Positions 46,675 to 56,391 of a stretch of DNA of 64,000 nt are shown piece after piece (the stretch's first letter is position 1; the number at the start of each line of letters is the position of its first letter). The notes beneath the pieces are model-generated. The model made no database searches. It saw only the letters and a list, made by a program, of their open reading frames with translations, and was not told the DNA's origin. The position numbers were made by a program, and so were the translations under genes. Origin of the DNA: Verrucomicrobiales bacterium (GTDB lineage: Bacteria; Verrucomicrobiota; Verrucomicrobiia; Verrucomicrobiales; DEV007); the NCBI GenBank assembly GCA_012960505.1, contig DUBC01000002.1, positions 31,599-95,598 of the forward strand. The letters run 5' to 3'.

Positions 46675-49600
46675 ATGGGAAAACCTCAACAATACATCTC
46701 AGCTTTTGTTCTTCTGTGCGCTGCTTGCTTCTGCAATTCGTGTGGATCAAAGGAAGGTATGGACAGATCGGAAAAAGGTCTGGACACTTCTTCCCCAACG
46801 AGTCAGCAGGTGAGTCTTCAGCCGGGAGAGCTAAAAGAACTCTATTCCCATGAGGACGCATCCGAGGGCCTCGATAAAAGTTCTGCCCTTTTTAAGTCAA
46901 TAGGTGCAGAAGAGTCCGGTATTTCTTTTGTTAACTTGGTCGACAATCAGCATCCACTGAGCCGTCTTTATATTCTTGGTTACGCGTGTGGAGGCATTTC
47001 TATTGGAGACATTGATGGAGATGGTTGGGATGATATCTATTGTACCGGGGGCCCCAGAAACAGTGTTCTTTATAAGCAGGTAGGTAAGCTTAAATTTGAG
47101 GATATTACATCGAAATCCGGCGTATCTGCTAAAGGACATTGGAGTGTTTCTTCGCAATTTGTTGATATTGATAATGATGGAGACCTTGACATTTATGTTT
47201 GTAATTACGACACGCCGAACCTGCTTTACATTAATGATGGTAAAGGTGTTTTTACTGAGTCCGCCAAGGATTGTGGGATTGATGTCAAGGACGCGAGCCT
47301 CTCCGCTCACTTTGCGGACTATGACAATGATGGTGATCTGGACTATTATCTCATAACGAACCGTCTCATTCGTGCCGGAGGCTTACCGACTGCGGAGGAA
47401 GCGGCCTACTATAAAGCAGACGGGGAACCAGTGCTTCGTCCTGAGTTCAAACCATTTTATAAAATTTATAAGAAGCCAGATGGTAAGTATGCAATCAGGA
47501 CCATTGGTCGCCCTGACCGATTGTTTGAGAATGACGGTAAAGGTAAGTTCCGTGATGTGACGAAAGAAGCTGGGATCGAAGATCAGGCATATGGGTTATC
47601 GGCAGCGTGGTTCGATTACGATGGTGACGGATTAATTGACATTTATGTCGCTAATGATTTCCAGGACCCTGATTGTTTTTATCGCAATAATGGGGACGGG
47701 TCATTCACTAACGTTATAAAATCAGCAGTTCCTCATTCGACATGGTTTTCAATGGGCAGTGATACGGCTGACCTTAATAATGACGGGTTATTGGACCTCT
47801 TCGTTTTAGACATGGCTGCGACCACGCATTACAAGTCAAAAATAGCCATGGGAGACATGACCATGTTTAAAAATTTCATGGATACTTCTACTCCGCGTCA
47901 GTTAATGCGAAATGCACTTTTCATTAATAGCGGGACTTCACGTTTTCTTGAAAGTGCATGGCTCAGCGGTCTTGCAGCTTCGGGCTGGTCATGGGCTGTT
48001 AAATTATCTGATTTTGATAATGATGGATTCACTGATGTTTTTATTTCCAATGGGATGAGTGCAAATATCCGTAACCCGGACGCGTATTTTAGAGTTGTAG
48101 TGGATGGTAAGGAGAAATTCATTCCATATTCCCAATCCATGCTTCAGGGAAGGGAAGAATGGCAACTTTGGAAAAAAACTGGGCTGCAGAAAGATACGAA
48201 CCAGGCCTTTCAGAATATGGGTCATTTAAAGTTCAAGGACGTTTCCAAGGACTGGGGCCTTGACCATTTAGGAGCAAGCTACTCTGCGTCGACTGGGGAC
48301 CTTGACCGGGACGGAGATCTTGACCTTGTAGTCGCGAGTCTTGATGAACCGGTCAAGATATTTCGCAATGATAGTGCCCGGAACAGGGTCACTATTTCTC
48401 TTCGTGGTAATGCATCTAATCGTTATGGGATCGGTGTTATTATCCGTGCAGATTCTGGTGCAGGTAAACAAACAAAGATCATGAATCCGATGACCGGATT
48501 TTCTTCATGCAATGGTCCTGTTATGCATTTTGGAATTGGAGATAAGGACAGAATTGATCGTCTTGAGGTGGAATGGCCCGGTGGAATCAAACAGTCTTTT
48601 AAGGATCTCTTGGCCGGATCTCATTATGTTGTCTCGCAGAGCAATGAAAATTCTATTCCAAAAGAACCGATAAAGGGAACCGGCACCGAGCCAATGTTTG
48701 CTGCTGTTAAATCGATTAAGCCGGCATCTCATAAGGAGACGTTTTTTAATGATTTTGCATTGCAGCCATTACTGCCCAATAAGCTCTCTCATTTAGGCCC
48801 TGGAATAGCTGTGGGAGATACGAATGGAGACGGTGTTGATGAAATAGTACTCGGCTCAGCGCGTTCTGAACCTCTTGCCATCCACCATAACCATGAAGGC
48901 TTGATATCCTGGAAGGAAATTTCTGCAAGTTCAGCCCACAATAGTTCTGAGGACATGAGCCCTTTGTTGTTTGATGCGGACCGTGACGGAGACACGGACC
49001 TGTTCGTTGTGAGTGGGGGCGTGGAGTCTGAGGCCGAAGAACTGAGAGACAGGTTATATTTAAATGACGGTAAAGGGGCATTTGAGCATGCTCCTGAGGG
49101 AACATTACCTGACCTCATGGTCAGTGGTTCGGTGGCATCTGCAGCTGACTTTGACCGTGACGGGGACCTGGATCTTTTTGTTGGGGGACGATTGCGCCCC
49201 GGAAAATATCCTACTAGCCCAAAGAGTACACTATTACTTAATGAAACGGTTAAAGGAGAGAAGGTACTATTTACTGATCGTACTAAGCAACTTTGCCCGG
49301 GAATTGAAAAATGTGGAATGGTGACCAGTGCGCTTTGGTCGGATGCGAATGGGGACGGATGGGTGGATTTGTTATTGAGTATTGAGTGGGGGCCGGTTCG
49401 AATATTTATAAACAATGAGGGCAAATTGAAAGAAACTACTCAGAGCTCAGGACTTGAAAAATACTCGGGCTGGTGGAATGGCCTTGCAGGGAGGGATCTT
49501 GACGGTGACGGGGACATTGATTATGTGGCTACTAATTTTGGACTCAATACCAAGTATCATCCATCGAAGGAGAAACCGTCCCAAATTTATTATGGCACCT

Positions 49601-50469
49601 TTGGTGAATCATCCACACCAAGGATCGTCGAAGCCAAAGTTGATGAAGACTGTATTTTGCCTGTCCGTGGAAAGAGCTGCTCGCAGAATGCCATGCCTTT
49701 TGTGAAAGAAAAGTTCAACACTTATCACAAGTTTGCTTCAGCTACCCTGACAGATATTTATACTCAGACAGCGCTCCAGAAATCGGAGGCATTTGAGGTT
49801 AATTACCTTAAGAGTGTTGTTTTCATTAATGACGGTAAAGCTAATTTCAAGGCAGTGCCTTTGCCAGGACTGAGTCAGATTGCTCCAGGATTCGGTGTCA
49901 TTGCTACTGAGGTTAATGGGGACGGGAAAGCTGACATTTATTTAGTACAGAATTTTTATCACCCTCAGAGAGAGACCGGAAGGATGGCAGGTGGGATGAG
50001 TGTTTTATTGCTTGGGGATGGTTCGGGCTCCTTCAATGAAGTCTGGCCTAACAGAAGTGGGCTAGCAGTTCCTGAAGATGCGAGGGGACTAGCATCATGT
50101 GATTTGAACGATGACGGGTGGGTTGATTTTGCGGTTGGTATCAATGACGGGAAAATGAAATTGTTTGAAAATAAGGTAAATTCTGATTCCGGACACAAAT
50201 CTTTCATTATTCAACTCTCTGACGGGCCCGGTAATCCTACCGGTGTCGGAGCAAGGGTCCGCGTTGAATTAACTGATGGATCTTCTCAAACTGATGAGAT
50301 CAGAGCCGGTGGCAGTTACCTGTCCCAGTCTTCACCCGGATTATTTTTTGGTTTGAGTGTTGGTAATAGGGTTAAGAATATTAAAGTTAGGTGGCCTGAT
50401 GGAGAGGAGACCACTCATCAGTATCCTTCTGGGAAGCATAAGGTGATTATTACCCGGATCTCTCAATAG
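46675..50469 (+). CDS. FG-GAP/VCBS and ASPIC-UnbV lipoprotein (CRTAC1-like), 1264 aa
   Basis: Starts with a lipoprotein signal (AFVLLCAACFCNSC, then GSKEG). It contains two blocks of FG-GAP calcium loops, each followed by an ASPIC/UnbV domain: the first at about 571-645 (NRYGIGVIIRADSG ... LEVEWPGG), the second at the C-terminus (about 1175-1262; NPTGVGARVRVELTDGSS ... IKVRWPDGEE). The second block starts with QPLLPNKLSHLGPGIAVGD, as in the paralogue at 39431, and shares the ILPVRGKSCSQNAMP motif. It is preceded by a 217-bp gap with no recognisable gene. The next FG-GAP gene starts 8 bp after its stop, so the two form an operon. A surface-exposed binding function is inferred. Confidence 0.88.
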   Translation: MGKPQQYISAFVLLCAACFCNSCGSKEGMDRSEKGLDTSSPTSQQVSLQPGELKELYSHEDASEGLDKSSALFKSIGAEESGISFVNLVDNQHPLSRLYILGYACGGISIGDIDGDGWDDIYCTGGPRNSVLYKQVGKLKFEDITSKSGVSAKGHWSVSSQFVDIDNDGDLDIYVCNYDTPNLLYINDGKGVFTESAKDCGIDVKDASLSAHFADYDNDGDLDYYLITNRLIRAGGLPTAEEAAYYKADGEPVLRPEFKPFYKIYKKPDGKYAIRTIGRPDRLFENDGKGKFRDVTKEAGIEDQAYGLSAAWFDYDGDGLIDIYVANDFQDPDCFYRNNGDGSFTNVIKSAVPHSTWFSMGSDTADLNNDGLLDLFVLDMAATTHYKSKIAMGDMTMFKNFMDTSTPRQLMRNALFINSGTSRFLESAWLSGLAASGWSWAVKLSDFDNDGFTDVFISNGMSANIRNPDAYFRVVVDGKEKFIPYSQSMLQGREEWQLWKKTGLQKDTNQAFQNMGHLKFKDVSKDWGLDHLGASYSASTGDLDRDGDLDLVVASLDEPVKIFRNDSARNRVTISLRGNASNRYGIGVIIRADSGAGKQTKIMNPMTGFSSCNGPVMHFGIGDKDRIDRLEVEWPGGIKQSFKDLLAGSHYVVSQSNENSIPKEPIKGTGTEPMFAAVKSIKPASHKETFFNDFALQPLLPNKLSHLGPGIAVGDTNGDGVDEIVLGSARSEPLAIHHNHEGLISWKEISASSAHNSSEDMSPLLFDADRDGDTDLFVVSGGVESEAEELRDRLYLNDGKGAFEHAPEGTLPDLMVSGSVASAADFDRDGDLDLFVGGRLRPGKYPTSPKSTLLLNETVKGEKVLFTDRTKQLCPGIEKCGMVTSALWSDANGDGWVDLLLSIEWGPVRIFINNEGKLKETTQSSGLEKYSGWWNGLAGRDLDGDGDIDYVATNFGLNTKYHPSKEKPSQIYYGTFGESSTPRIVEAKVDEDCILPVRGKSCSQNAMPFVKEKFNTYHKFASATLTDIYTQTALQKSEAFEVNYLKSVVFINDGKANFKAVPLPGLSQIAPGFGVIATEVNGDGKADIYLVQNFYHPQRETGRMAGGMSVLLLGDGSGSFNEVWPNRSGLAVPEDARGLASCDLNDDGWVDFAVGINDGKMKLFENKVNSDSGHKSFIIQLSDGPGNPTGVGARVRVELTDGSSQTDEIRAGGSYLSQSSPGLFFGLSVGNRVKNIKVRWPDGEETTHQYPSGKHKVIITRISQ

Positions 50470-50477
50470 CGGCACTG

Positions 50478-52790
50478 ATGTTGAAGAGACTCGTTTTCCA
50501 AAATTATAAGATTAGTGACTGGATTTTAGTACCAGGGCTGATGATTTGTGTTTTGTTTTTTTCGGTTTCTTGTAAGGAAAACCCTGAAGAAGAACTGGAA
50601 GATAATTACCGAATCGAGGAACGTAAATCTTTTAAGATAGAGAACACTGAAAGGGATGAGGAAGGTCACCAAAAGATGCTCGGTTTACTTGCAGGGATCC
50701 GGGATTTAACTTCTACGAAGAATCAGTATCTGGGTGATGGTCGAGCAAGGAAGGCCCGAGAACTCCTTGCCAAGGCGACTCCCCAAACGCCGGTCAAAGA
50801 GAACTGGTTCCATCACCGCATACTTGGATGGGCAGAACTTAATCTGGGGAATGAGACCGAAGGCATTAAGCATTTAAAGCTCGCCTATGATCTTTTACCC
50901 GAAGTGGAAGGTTCGATCGAAGAGAACAGGGTCATGGAGAATATTTTTATGCTTGGAGTTGCCTGGATGAGACGAGGGGAGACAGAGAACTGTTGTGCTA
51001 GGTTCACGCCTGACAGTTGCATTCTTCCTATTCGCGGCGGAGGTATTCATTCGAAGGAGGAAGGTTCTCGGAACGCCATCAGATACTTTGATGAGGTTCT
51101 CAAAAAGGCTCCTGCAAAATCAGTCTGGCATTATAGAGCAAGGTGGTTATTAAATATTGCGTGGATGACACTCGATCAGTATCCGGGATCTATTCCTGAG
51201 GAATATTTAATCCCTGAGGAATCTTTCCGCAGCAATCACCAGTTCCCGGTCCTGCATAATATTGCTGCTGATCTAGGCATTGACACGTTCAATTTATCAG
51301 GAGGAGTTGTGATCGATGATTTTAATAATGATAATTATCTGGACCTTTTCACGACTTCATGGGCATCCGATGCGTCTCCTAAGCTCTTTATTAGCCGTGA
51401 GGACGGTTCGTTCAGTGAGCCTAAGATTACGACTCGACTTGAGGGAATTTATGGTGGCCTTAACGTTGAACCGGCGGACTTTAATAATGATGGGAACCTC
51501 GATATTTTCGTGCTTCGAGGTGCCTGGCTTGCGGCTGCCGGCGGTTACCCTAATTCCTTACTCAGGAATAACGGGAACGGAACATTCACGGACGTGAGTT
51601 TTAATCTTGGGCTCGCTAATATTCATCGTCCGACCCAGACCGCGGGTTGGGCAGACTTTGATAATGATGGGGACCTTGATCTTTTTGTAGGCAATGAAAC
51701 TACTCCTGGAAATACTGCTCCTTGCCAGTTGTTTCGAAACGATGGGGAACTGGGTTTTGTTGATGTTGCTTTGAGCGCTGGTGTTACAAATGACAGCTTC
51801 ACTAAAGGTGTGAGCTGGGGAGATTATGACAATGATCGATACCCAGACCTTTACGTTTCAAACTTTCGTTCCGAAAACAGGCTATACCACAATAATGGAG
51901 ACGGGACCTTCACGGATCTGGCTTCAAAACTGAAGGTGACTGGGCCTTCTTCTAGTTTTCCTGCTTGGTTCTGGGACTATGACAATGATGGGAACTTGGA
52001 TATTTTTGTTTCAAGCTATTCTGGGAACATTGAACATGTTGCTGCTCACCGGCTAAAAGAAGAGGCTAATTTTGAAACGCTGTGCCTTTACCGTGGCGAT
52101 GGTGAGGGGAATTTCATAAATGTTGCTGCTGATGCGGGGCTCCAGGACCCTATCCTCCCTATGGGCTCGAACTTTGGTGATATTAATAATGATGGATACC
52201 TTGACTTTTATCTAGGGACCGGTGATCCGGGATTCGGTAGCCTCATGCCAAACCTGATGTATTTGAATGTTGGTGGTAGAAAATTTGTTGATGTGACCAT
52301 GGCTTCCAGACTGGGTCATCTGCAGAAGGGGCACGCGGTGTCTTTTGCTGACCTTGATAATGATGGAGACCTTGACCTTTTCGAGCAACTCGGAGGTGCG
52401 TATCCGGGCGATGCTTTCAGTGACGCACTCTTTGAGAATCCTGGATTCAAGAATCATTCAATTACTGTTAAACTTGTCGGTAAGAAAACGAACCGGTCAG
52501 CCATTGGTGCAAGGATCAGGGCTGACTTCAATGAGGATGGAAAGATGCGTTCAGTTTATAGGCACGTTTGTTCTGGTGGTAGTTTCGGCGCGAATCCCCT
52601 TCGACAGATCATAGGAACGGGCAGTGCAGGAAAGGTACAAAGCCTTGAAATCTTCTGGCCACTGACGGGTAACACTCAAAAATTCACAGAAATTGAATGT
52701 GACCAGACCATTGAAATTGTTGAAGATTCAAATACATACAAATCCTTGAATTTAGTTCCGAGACCCTTTCTGAAAGAAAATTCCAGATAA
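50478..52790 (+). CDS. TPR plus FG-GAP and ASPIC-UnbV lipoprotein, 770 aa
   Basis: A 770-residue probable lipoprotein: hydrophobic segment about 16-31 followed by SVSCKENPEEE. An N-terminal TPR-like helical part (about 55-245) includes HHRILGWAELNLGNETEGI and the unusual CCARFTPDSCILPIRGGG segment. Then come FG-GAP loops (DDFNNDNYLDLFTT, ADFDNDGDLDLFVGNE, GDINNDGYLDFYLG) from about 275 to 645, and one ASPIC/UnbV domain (about 659-745; NRSAIGARIRADFNEDG ... LEIFWPLTG). The Cys-Ile-Leu-Pro segment recalls the LPVRG motif of the two larger paralogues. It is the second gene of an operon with the gene at 46675 (8-bp gap). Confidence 0.87.
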   Translation: MLKRLVFQNYKISDWILVPGLMICVLFFSVSCKENPEEELEDNYRIEERKSFKIENTERDEEGHQKMLGLLAGIRDLTSTKNQYLGDGRARKARELLAKATPQTPVKENWFHHRILGWAELNLGNETEGIKHLKLAYDLLPEVEGSIEENRVMENIFMLGVAWMRRGETENCCARFTPDSCILPIRGGGIHSKEEGSRNAIRYFDEVLKKAPAKSVWHYRARWLLNIAWMTLDQYPGSIPEEYLIPEESFRSNHQFPVLHNIAADLGIDTFNLSGGVVIDDFNNDNYLDLFTTSWASDASPKLFISREDGSFSEPKITTRLEGIYGGLNVEPADFNNDGNLDIFVLRGAWLAAAGGYPNSLLRNNGNGTFTDVSFNLGLANIHRPTQTAGWADFDNDGDLDLFVGNETTPGNTAPCQLFRNDGELGFVDVALSAGVTNDSFTKGVSWGDYDNDRYPDLYVSNFRSENRLYHNNGDGTFTDLASKLKVTGPSSSFPAWFWDYDNDGNLDIFVSSYSGNIEHVAAHRLKEEANFETLCLYRGDGEGNFINVAADAGLQDPILPMGSNFGDINNDGYLDFYLGTGDPGFGSLMPNLMYLNVGGRKFVDVTMASRLGHLQKGHAVSFADLDNDGDLDLFEQLGGAYPGDAFSDALFENPGFKNHSITVKLVGKKTNRSAIGARIRADFNEDGKMRSVYRHVCSGGSFGANPLRQIIGTGSAGKVQSLEIFWPLTGNTQKFTEIECDQTIEIVEDSNTYKSLNLVPRPFLKENSR

Positions 52791-52895
52791 GGTTTTTAAA
52801 GAGATTTACTTTACTTTTGTTGTAAGGAGAGGTTTTTTGTACTCCCCCCCCTTCCCTCAAATAATATTTCCTAAAAATAACCTTATTTCATTATC

Positions 52896-53906
52896 ATGAG
52901 ACAATTTTCTCTTTTGATTTTTTTTGCCCTTATATTGTCATCTTCAGTCATTGCTGATGTACTAAAAATTTCGGATGGTTCTCGGCTCTCCGGAAAGATC
53001 ATCAAGGTCGAGGACGGCACAGTTATTCTTAAGACAACATACGCAGGAACGATCAAGGTAAAGCAGAGTGAGGTCCTTTCATTTGAGACAGAGGATCCGG
53101 TCTTAGCAAATCTTAAGGGAGGAAAGACAGTCACAGGATCTGTGAAGTCTAAAGGTGATAAGGTGAGAATAGGAGAAGAGAATTCAAACTCACTCGTGAG
53201 TTTGACTCAGATCCTCAGTCTCAAACCGGATCCGGGCAAGGACCCTAAAAAGAATTGGATCTTCTCAGCAGGATTTGATCTGCTTGGGAAGCAGGGAAAT
53301 ATCGAGGAAATGAGTCTCGGAGCTAATGCTTTGGTCGCAAGGAAAGGTCCCAAGGACGAACTGAAATTTATTGCTGAATATGAGGACAGGGAAAAGAACA
53401 CTGAGAAGACTGCGGATCGTATAGCTGGTGGAGCTTCTTACGAATACTTTTTCAAGGATTCGCTTGGTTGGTACTTGAGGTCCGAGCTTGAAAGTGATGA
53501 CATTACTTCCGTGAATTTACGTTCGACTACTGGTGCAGGTGCTTCTTACAGGTTACTTAACAGGGACAAGCAAACTTTGGTCGTTAGGTCAGGTCTTGGA
53601 TACCGGTTCACTGACTATCAAACGATCAAGGATGATGAGTCATCCCTGACCCTGGATCTGGGCCTGACCCATAATTACAAATTTAACGACATAGTATCGA
53701 TCGCTAATCAGTTGAGCTACGTTCCCGGGATCGGTGGTTCAGGTAATAACCGATTCGTTCATGATAGTACGCTCGTTTTTCCGATCGGAAATGGTGATCA
53801 TTGGAGTTTGAAACTTGGCATTAAGAATGAATATGAGACCGAGCCTGCAGTTTCTGAGAAGTTGGATACGACCTATTACTCGAAGATGAGCTTTTCCTGG
53901 AAATGA
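52896..53906 (+). CDS. DUF481 outer-membrane beta-barrel protein (YdiY-like)
   Basis: A 336-residue protein with a signal peptide (about 1-20). The N-terminal part (about 21-110) consists of two SH3-like repeats of the form ISDGSRLSGKIIKVEDGTV. The C-terminal DUF481 domain (PF04338, about 120-336) contains alternating barrel strands such as GWYLRSELESDD and TLVVRSGLGYRFTDY, and ends with an aromatic residue followed by Lys (SFSWK), which fits an outer-membrane barrel ending. E. coli YdiY is a related salt-induced outer-membrane protein of unknown function. The leader contains a run of nine C bases (around 52845-52852) and no Shine-Dalgarno sequence. Convergent with the GIDE-LemA gene. Confidence 0.85.
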   Translation: MRQFSLLIFFALILSSSVIADVLKISDGSRLSGKIIKVEDGTVILKTTYAGTIKVKQSEVLSFETEDPVLANLKGGKTVTGSVKSKGDKVRIGEENSNSLVSLTQILSLKPDPGKDPKKNWIFSAGFDLLGKQGNIEEMSLGANALVARKGPKDELKFIAEYEDREKNTEKTADRIAGGASYEYFFKDSLGWYLRSELESDDITSVNLRSTTGAGASYRLLNRDKQTLVVRSGLGYRFTDYQTIKDDESSLTLDLGLTHNYKFNDIVSIANQLSYVPGIGGSGNNRFVHDSTLVFPIGNGDHWSLKLGIKNEYETEPAVSEKLDTTYYSKMSFSWK

Positions 53907-53918
53907 TTATTTGGACTT

Positions 53919-56348
53919 TTAATCGAAGCTAATTTCAGGTTTTTTACGGACCGAAAGTTCTGTCCTGAGAAAGTTTGAGTCCTTGAATCCGAACGATTTG
54001 GCCAAAAAGACTTCAGGGATTCTTTGCGAGGTCGTTTTGTACAGCTCGACACTGTCATTGTAACCTTGACGCATTAAGGCCACTTCATTCTCAACGAGTC
54101 GGAGTTCCTCCATCAGTTTACCGAGCGCTTCATGTCCTTTGAGTTCTGGATACTTCTCTGCCAAGGCAAACATTCGTTCTGTCAATTGATTCTCGGTGTG
54201 CATGATTGCGTCAATTTCTTCCGTCGAGAACTTTTTTTTCTGACTGATCGATGTTCTTAATTCGCTGATATTCCTGTGAACTTCCTTTTCGTGTTCGAGG
54301 TATGATTTTGCTGCGGACTCGATATTAGGGATTAACTCTGAGCGTTTTTGTAGGGAGACTTCGATATTGGAATGGGCCCTCTTGACCCTGTTCCTTAAGA
54401 ATACCAGATCATTGAACATGAGAATGAAAGTGCTGGCAATGAGGAAGGCCGGAGCGGTCATGGATGATAAGATAAAATCGCTCGGAGAATAGGAACCGGT
54501 CCCGGCAAAATAGAGGAGGACCAGTGTCACTATGCCGATGAAACCGCAACTGATTCGGAATAGGCCGGCTCGACTTATCTTAAGCATGGTCTCGTTCTCG
54601 GTCCTGTCTGAAATAAGGAAAGGAAAATCATCATCGTCACCATCTGCCATCTGCAGGCTCTCTCCTGCGATTGGTTCGATCACGGCCGAGCCGAGGAGGT
54701 AGATTTCCTGATTTTCAGCAATGTGCCATTCATAATAAGTTCGGCGTCCTGAGCTCTTTGTTTTTTTCTGCTCACATATGAATTCAGCACCGAACGGAAC
54801 GACTCTCGTGTATCCTTCCTCATCCTTGCAGAGGAAAGGAACCATCTCGGTACGGTCCTCAATGGTGACCGTTTTCTTGTTTTTACCTGAGCCTCGTTCC
54901 TCAGTGATCTTGTACCGGTAATAGAGGCACTTTTTTTTGGTCAGTGGACCAATGACCCGGTGCTCATTACCTTCATAAAGGACAGTAGTTCCTTTAATTT
55001 CTGAAGGACCGAAGGCCAGTCCTGTCGAAAGTGACGTGGGAACATTTTCAATGTATCTCTTGGTTTTGATTCTTCTGAAGCCGAGCAATGTGCCGAATAT
55101 TCCACCGACCAAGGCAAGTAATCCACCGCCCCATGACAACAATTTAGGCATGGGGCTCTTGATTATTTCTGAGTCATTCGGGCGCTCTTCCTCGGGTCCA
55201 AAGATGGATTCTTGTTCATATATTTTCCAGAACTTTGAGAGATGCTTTTCCGGGAACCGTTTGAGGATGGCGTTGTTCCTTTCAATGGCCGCAGCATAGT
55301 CATTCCTGATTCCAATGGCGCGGGCTTTGGGTTTCTCATCTTTGATAGTCTCTGTTAATTGAGGGACCGATTCCCATTCGAAAGGTTGTTCGAGTATTTT
55401 AAGAATTGCCAATTTGGCATTGGCTTCATGGCGTTTGAGTCGTTTATCGCCGTCCTTAATGTCAGCGGCCATCATGTTGATTCCCATCACAGTGAGGATC
55501 AGTACATTCAGGGCTGAGAGTATAGACAGAAATACCAGGATCCGGTGAATTTTGATCATGAAACATAAGAAAAGGACCCCCAAAGAAAGGCATACTAGGC
55601 TTGTGAAAGTGAGCAGGACCCCAATGCCTCCTTGCTTGGTCCGGGACGATACGGCGTTACCATCACTGAGGATCGGAGAATAGGACCCTTCCTTGGCAAA
55701 GTTGAGCTCGTAATAACTGCTCCGCTGCACGGCCATTGCAAAGACGAAAATTTTCTCTCCAATATCTATCCTTCTTTCCGTCCACCGATAATCTCCTCTG
55801 CGTCGACGATAGTCTGTTCCTAGGCTGGGGCTTTTTCTTGCTTCTTTTATTAGTGAATCGAGTGAGACGAGCACGTCTCCTGTGCTGTCTTTGATTCTGA
55901 AGAATCCTACGTGTCGAGTTCCTGACTCCACCGTTGACCAGCTCTCGTTCCCGTCCGAGTCCTCTGAGCGTTTTTCCTTTTTATAATAGCAGTAGAAACA
56001 TTTTGTGCCGCTGTATTTTCCACTGACAAAGATTGAGCTTCTTTTGTTGTTACTGAACGTTGAATCGTCGCGCCGTCTATTGTTCGGCCCAATGATTCTA
56101 GATTTGGATTTCTCGCTATTGACCTTGACTGTATTACTCGAACTGACTGCTTTGCCTCGTATGCTGACCTCACCATCAATGAGTGAAAGGACATCCGTCT
56201 GCGGTATCCTTTCAAGCTGCCGCATGTCACGAACTTTTTGATATCCTTTTTTCTGCGTATAACAACCGCCGATGAGGAGAGGAATGATCAGCCAGAGCCA
56301 TCGAGCCTTTATTGGACTCTTTTCAAATTCACCTGATTTCTTCTCCAT
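53919..56348 (-). CDS. GIDE-GIDE-LemA membrane fusion protein
   Basis: An 809-residue membrane protein made of two GIDE-like domains and a LemA domain. Layout: hydrophobic segment (16-28) with a Cys at 29; GIDE-like domain 1 (about 50-215; VSIRGKAVSS, then TKCFYCYYKKEKR, then DIGEKIFVFAMAV); two membrane helices (about 241-291); a cytoplasmic or periplasmic helical part; another helix (405-423); GIDE-like domain 2 (about 435-590; IKGTTVLYEG, then KKCLYYRYKITEERG, then NQEIYLLGSAVI); two helices (597-646); and a C-terminal LemA domain (about 647-800; RAHSNIEVSLQKRSELIPNI, then ENEVALMRQGYNDSVELYKT). No RING finger is present, so ubiquitin ligation is not implied. LemA proteins are envelope proteins of unclear role; bacterial GIDE domains often sit next to LemA genes. 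Confidence 0.82.
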   Translation of the reverse strand: MEKKSGEFEKSPIKARWLWLIIPLLIGGCYTQKKGYQKVRDMRQLERIPQTDVLSLIDGEVSIRGKAVSSSNTVKVNSEKSKSRIIGPNNRRRDDSTFSNNKRSSIFVSGKYSGTKCFYCYYKKEKRSEDSDGNESWSTVESGTRHVGFFRIKDSTGDVLVSLDSLIKEARKSPSLGTDYRRRRGDYRWTERRIDIGEKIFVFAMAVQRSSYYELNFAKEGSYSPILSDGNAVSSRTKQGGIGVLLTFTSLVCLSLGVLFLCFMIKIHRILVFLSILSALNVLILTVMGINMMAADIKDGDKRLKRHEANAKLAILKILEQPFEWESVPQLTETIKDEKPKARAIGIRNDYAAAIERNNAILKRFPEKHLSKFWKIYEQESIFGPEEERPNDSEIIKSPMPKLLSWGGGLLALVGGIFGTLLGFRRIKTKRYIENVPTSLSTGLAFGPSEIKGTTVLYEGNEHRVIGPLTKKKCLYYRYKITEERGSGKNKKTVTIEDRTEMVPFLCKDEEGYTRVVPFGAEFICEQKKTKSSGRRTYYEWHIAENQEIYLLGSAVIEPIAGESLQMADGDDDDFPFLISDRTENETMLKISRAGLFRISCGFIGIVTLVLLYFAGTGSYSPSDFILSSMTAPAFLIASTFILMFNDLVFLRNRVKRAHSNIEVSLQKRSELIPNIESAAKSYLEHEKEVHRNISELRTSISQKKKFSTEEIDAIMHTENQLTERMFALAEKYPELKGHEALGKLMEELRLVENEVALMRQGYNDSVELYKTTSQRIPEVFLAKSFGFKDSNFLRTELSVRKKPEISFD

Positions 56349-56391
56349 CCTCTTTATAAACAGTTAGCTTATTCCAAAGCAATTGTGAAGA

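Noticed and set aside
48789..49424. 211-aa open frame on the minus strand inside the FG-GAP gene at 46675
   Set aside because: It lies wholly antisense to a gene with clear domain structure, its product is Ser/Pro/Asn-rich without any motif, and such frames arise from the repeated Asp/Gly codons of FG-GAP loops.
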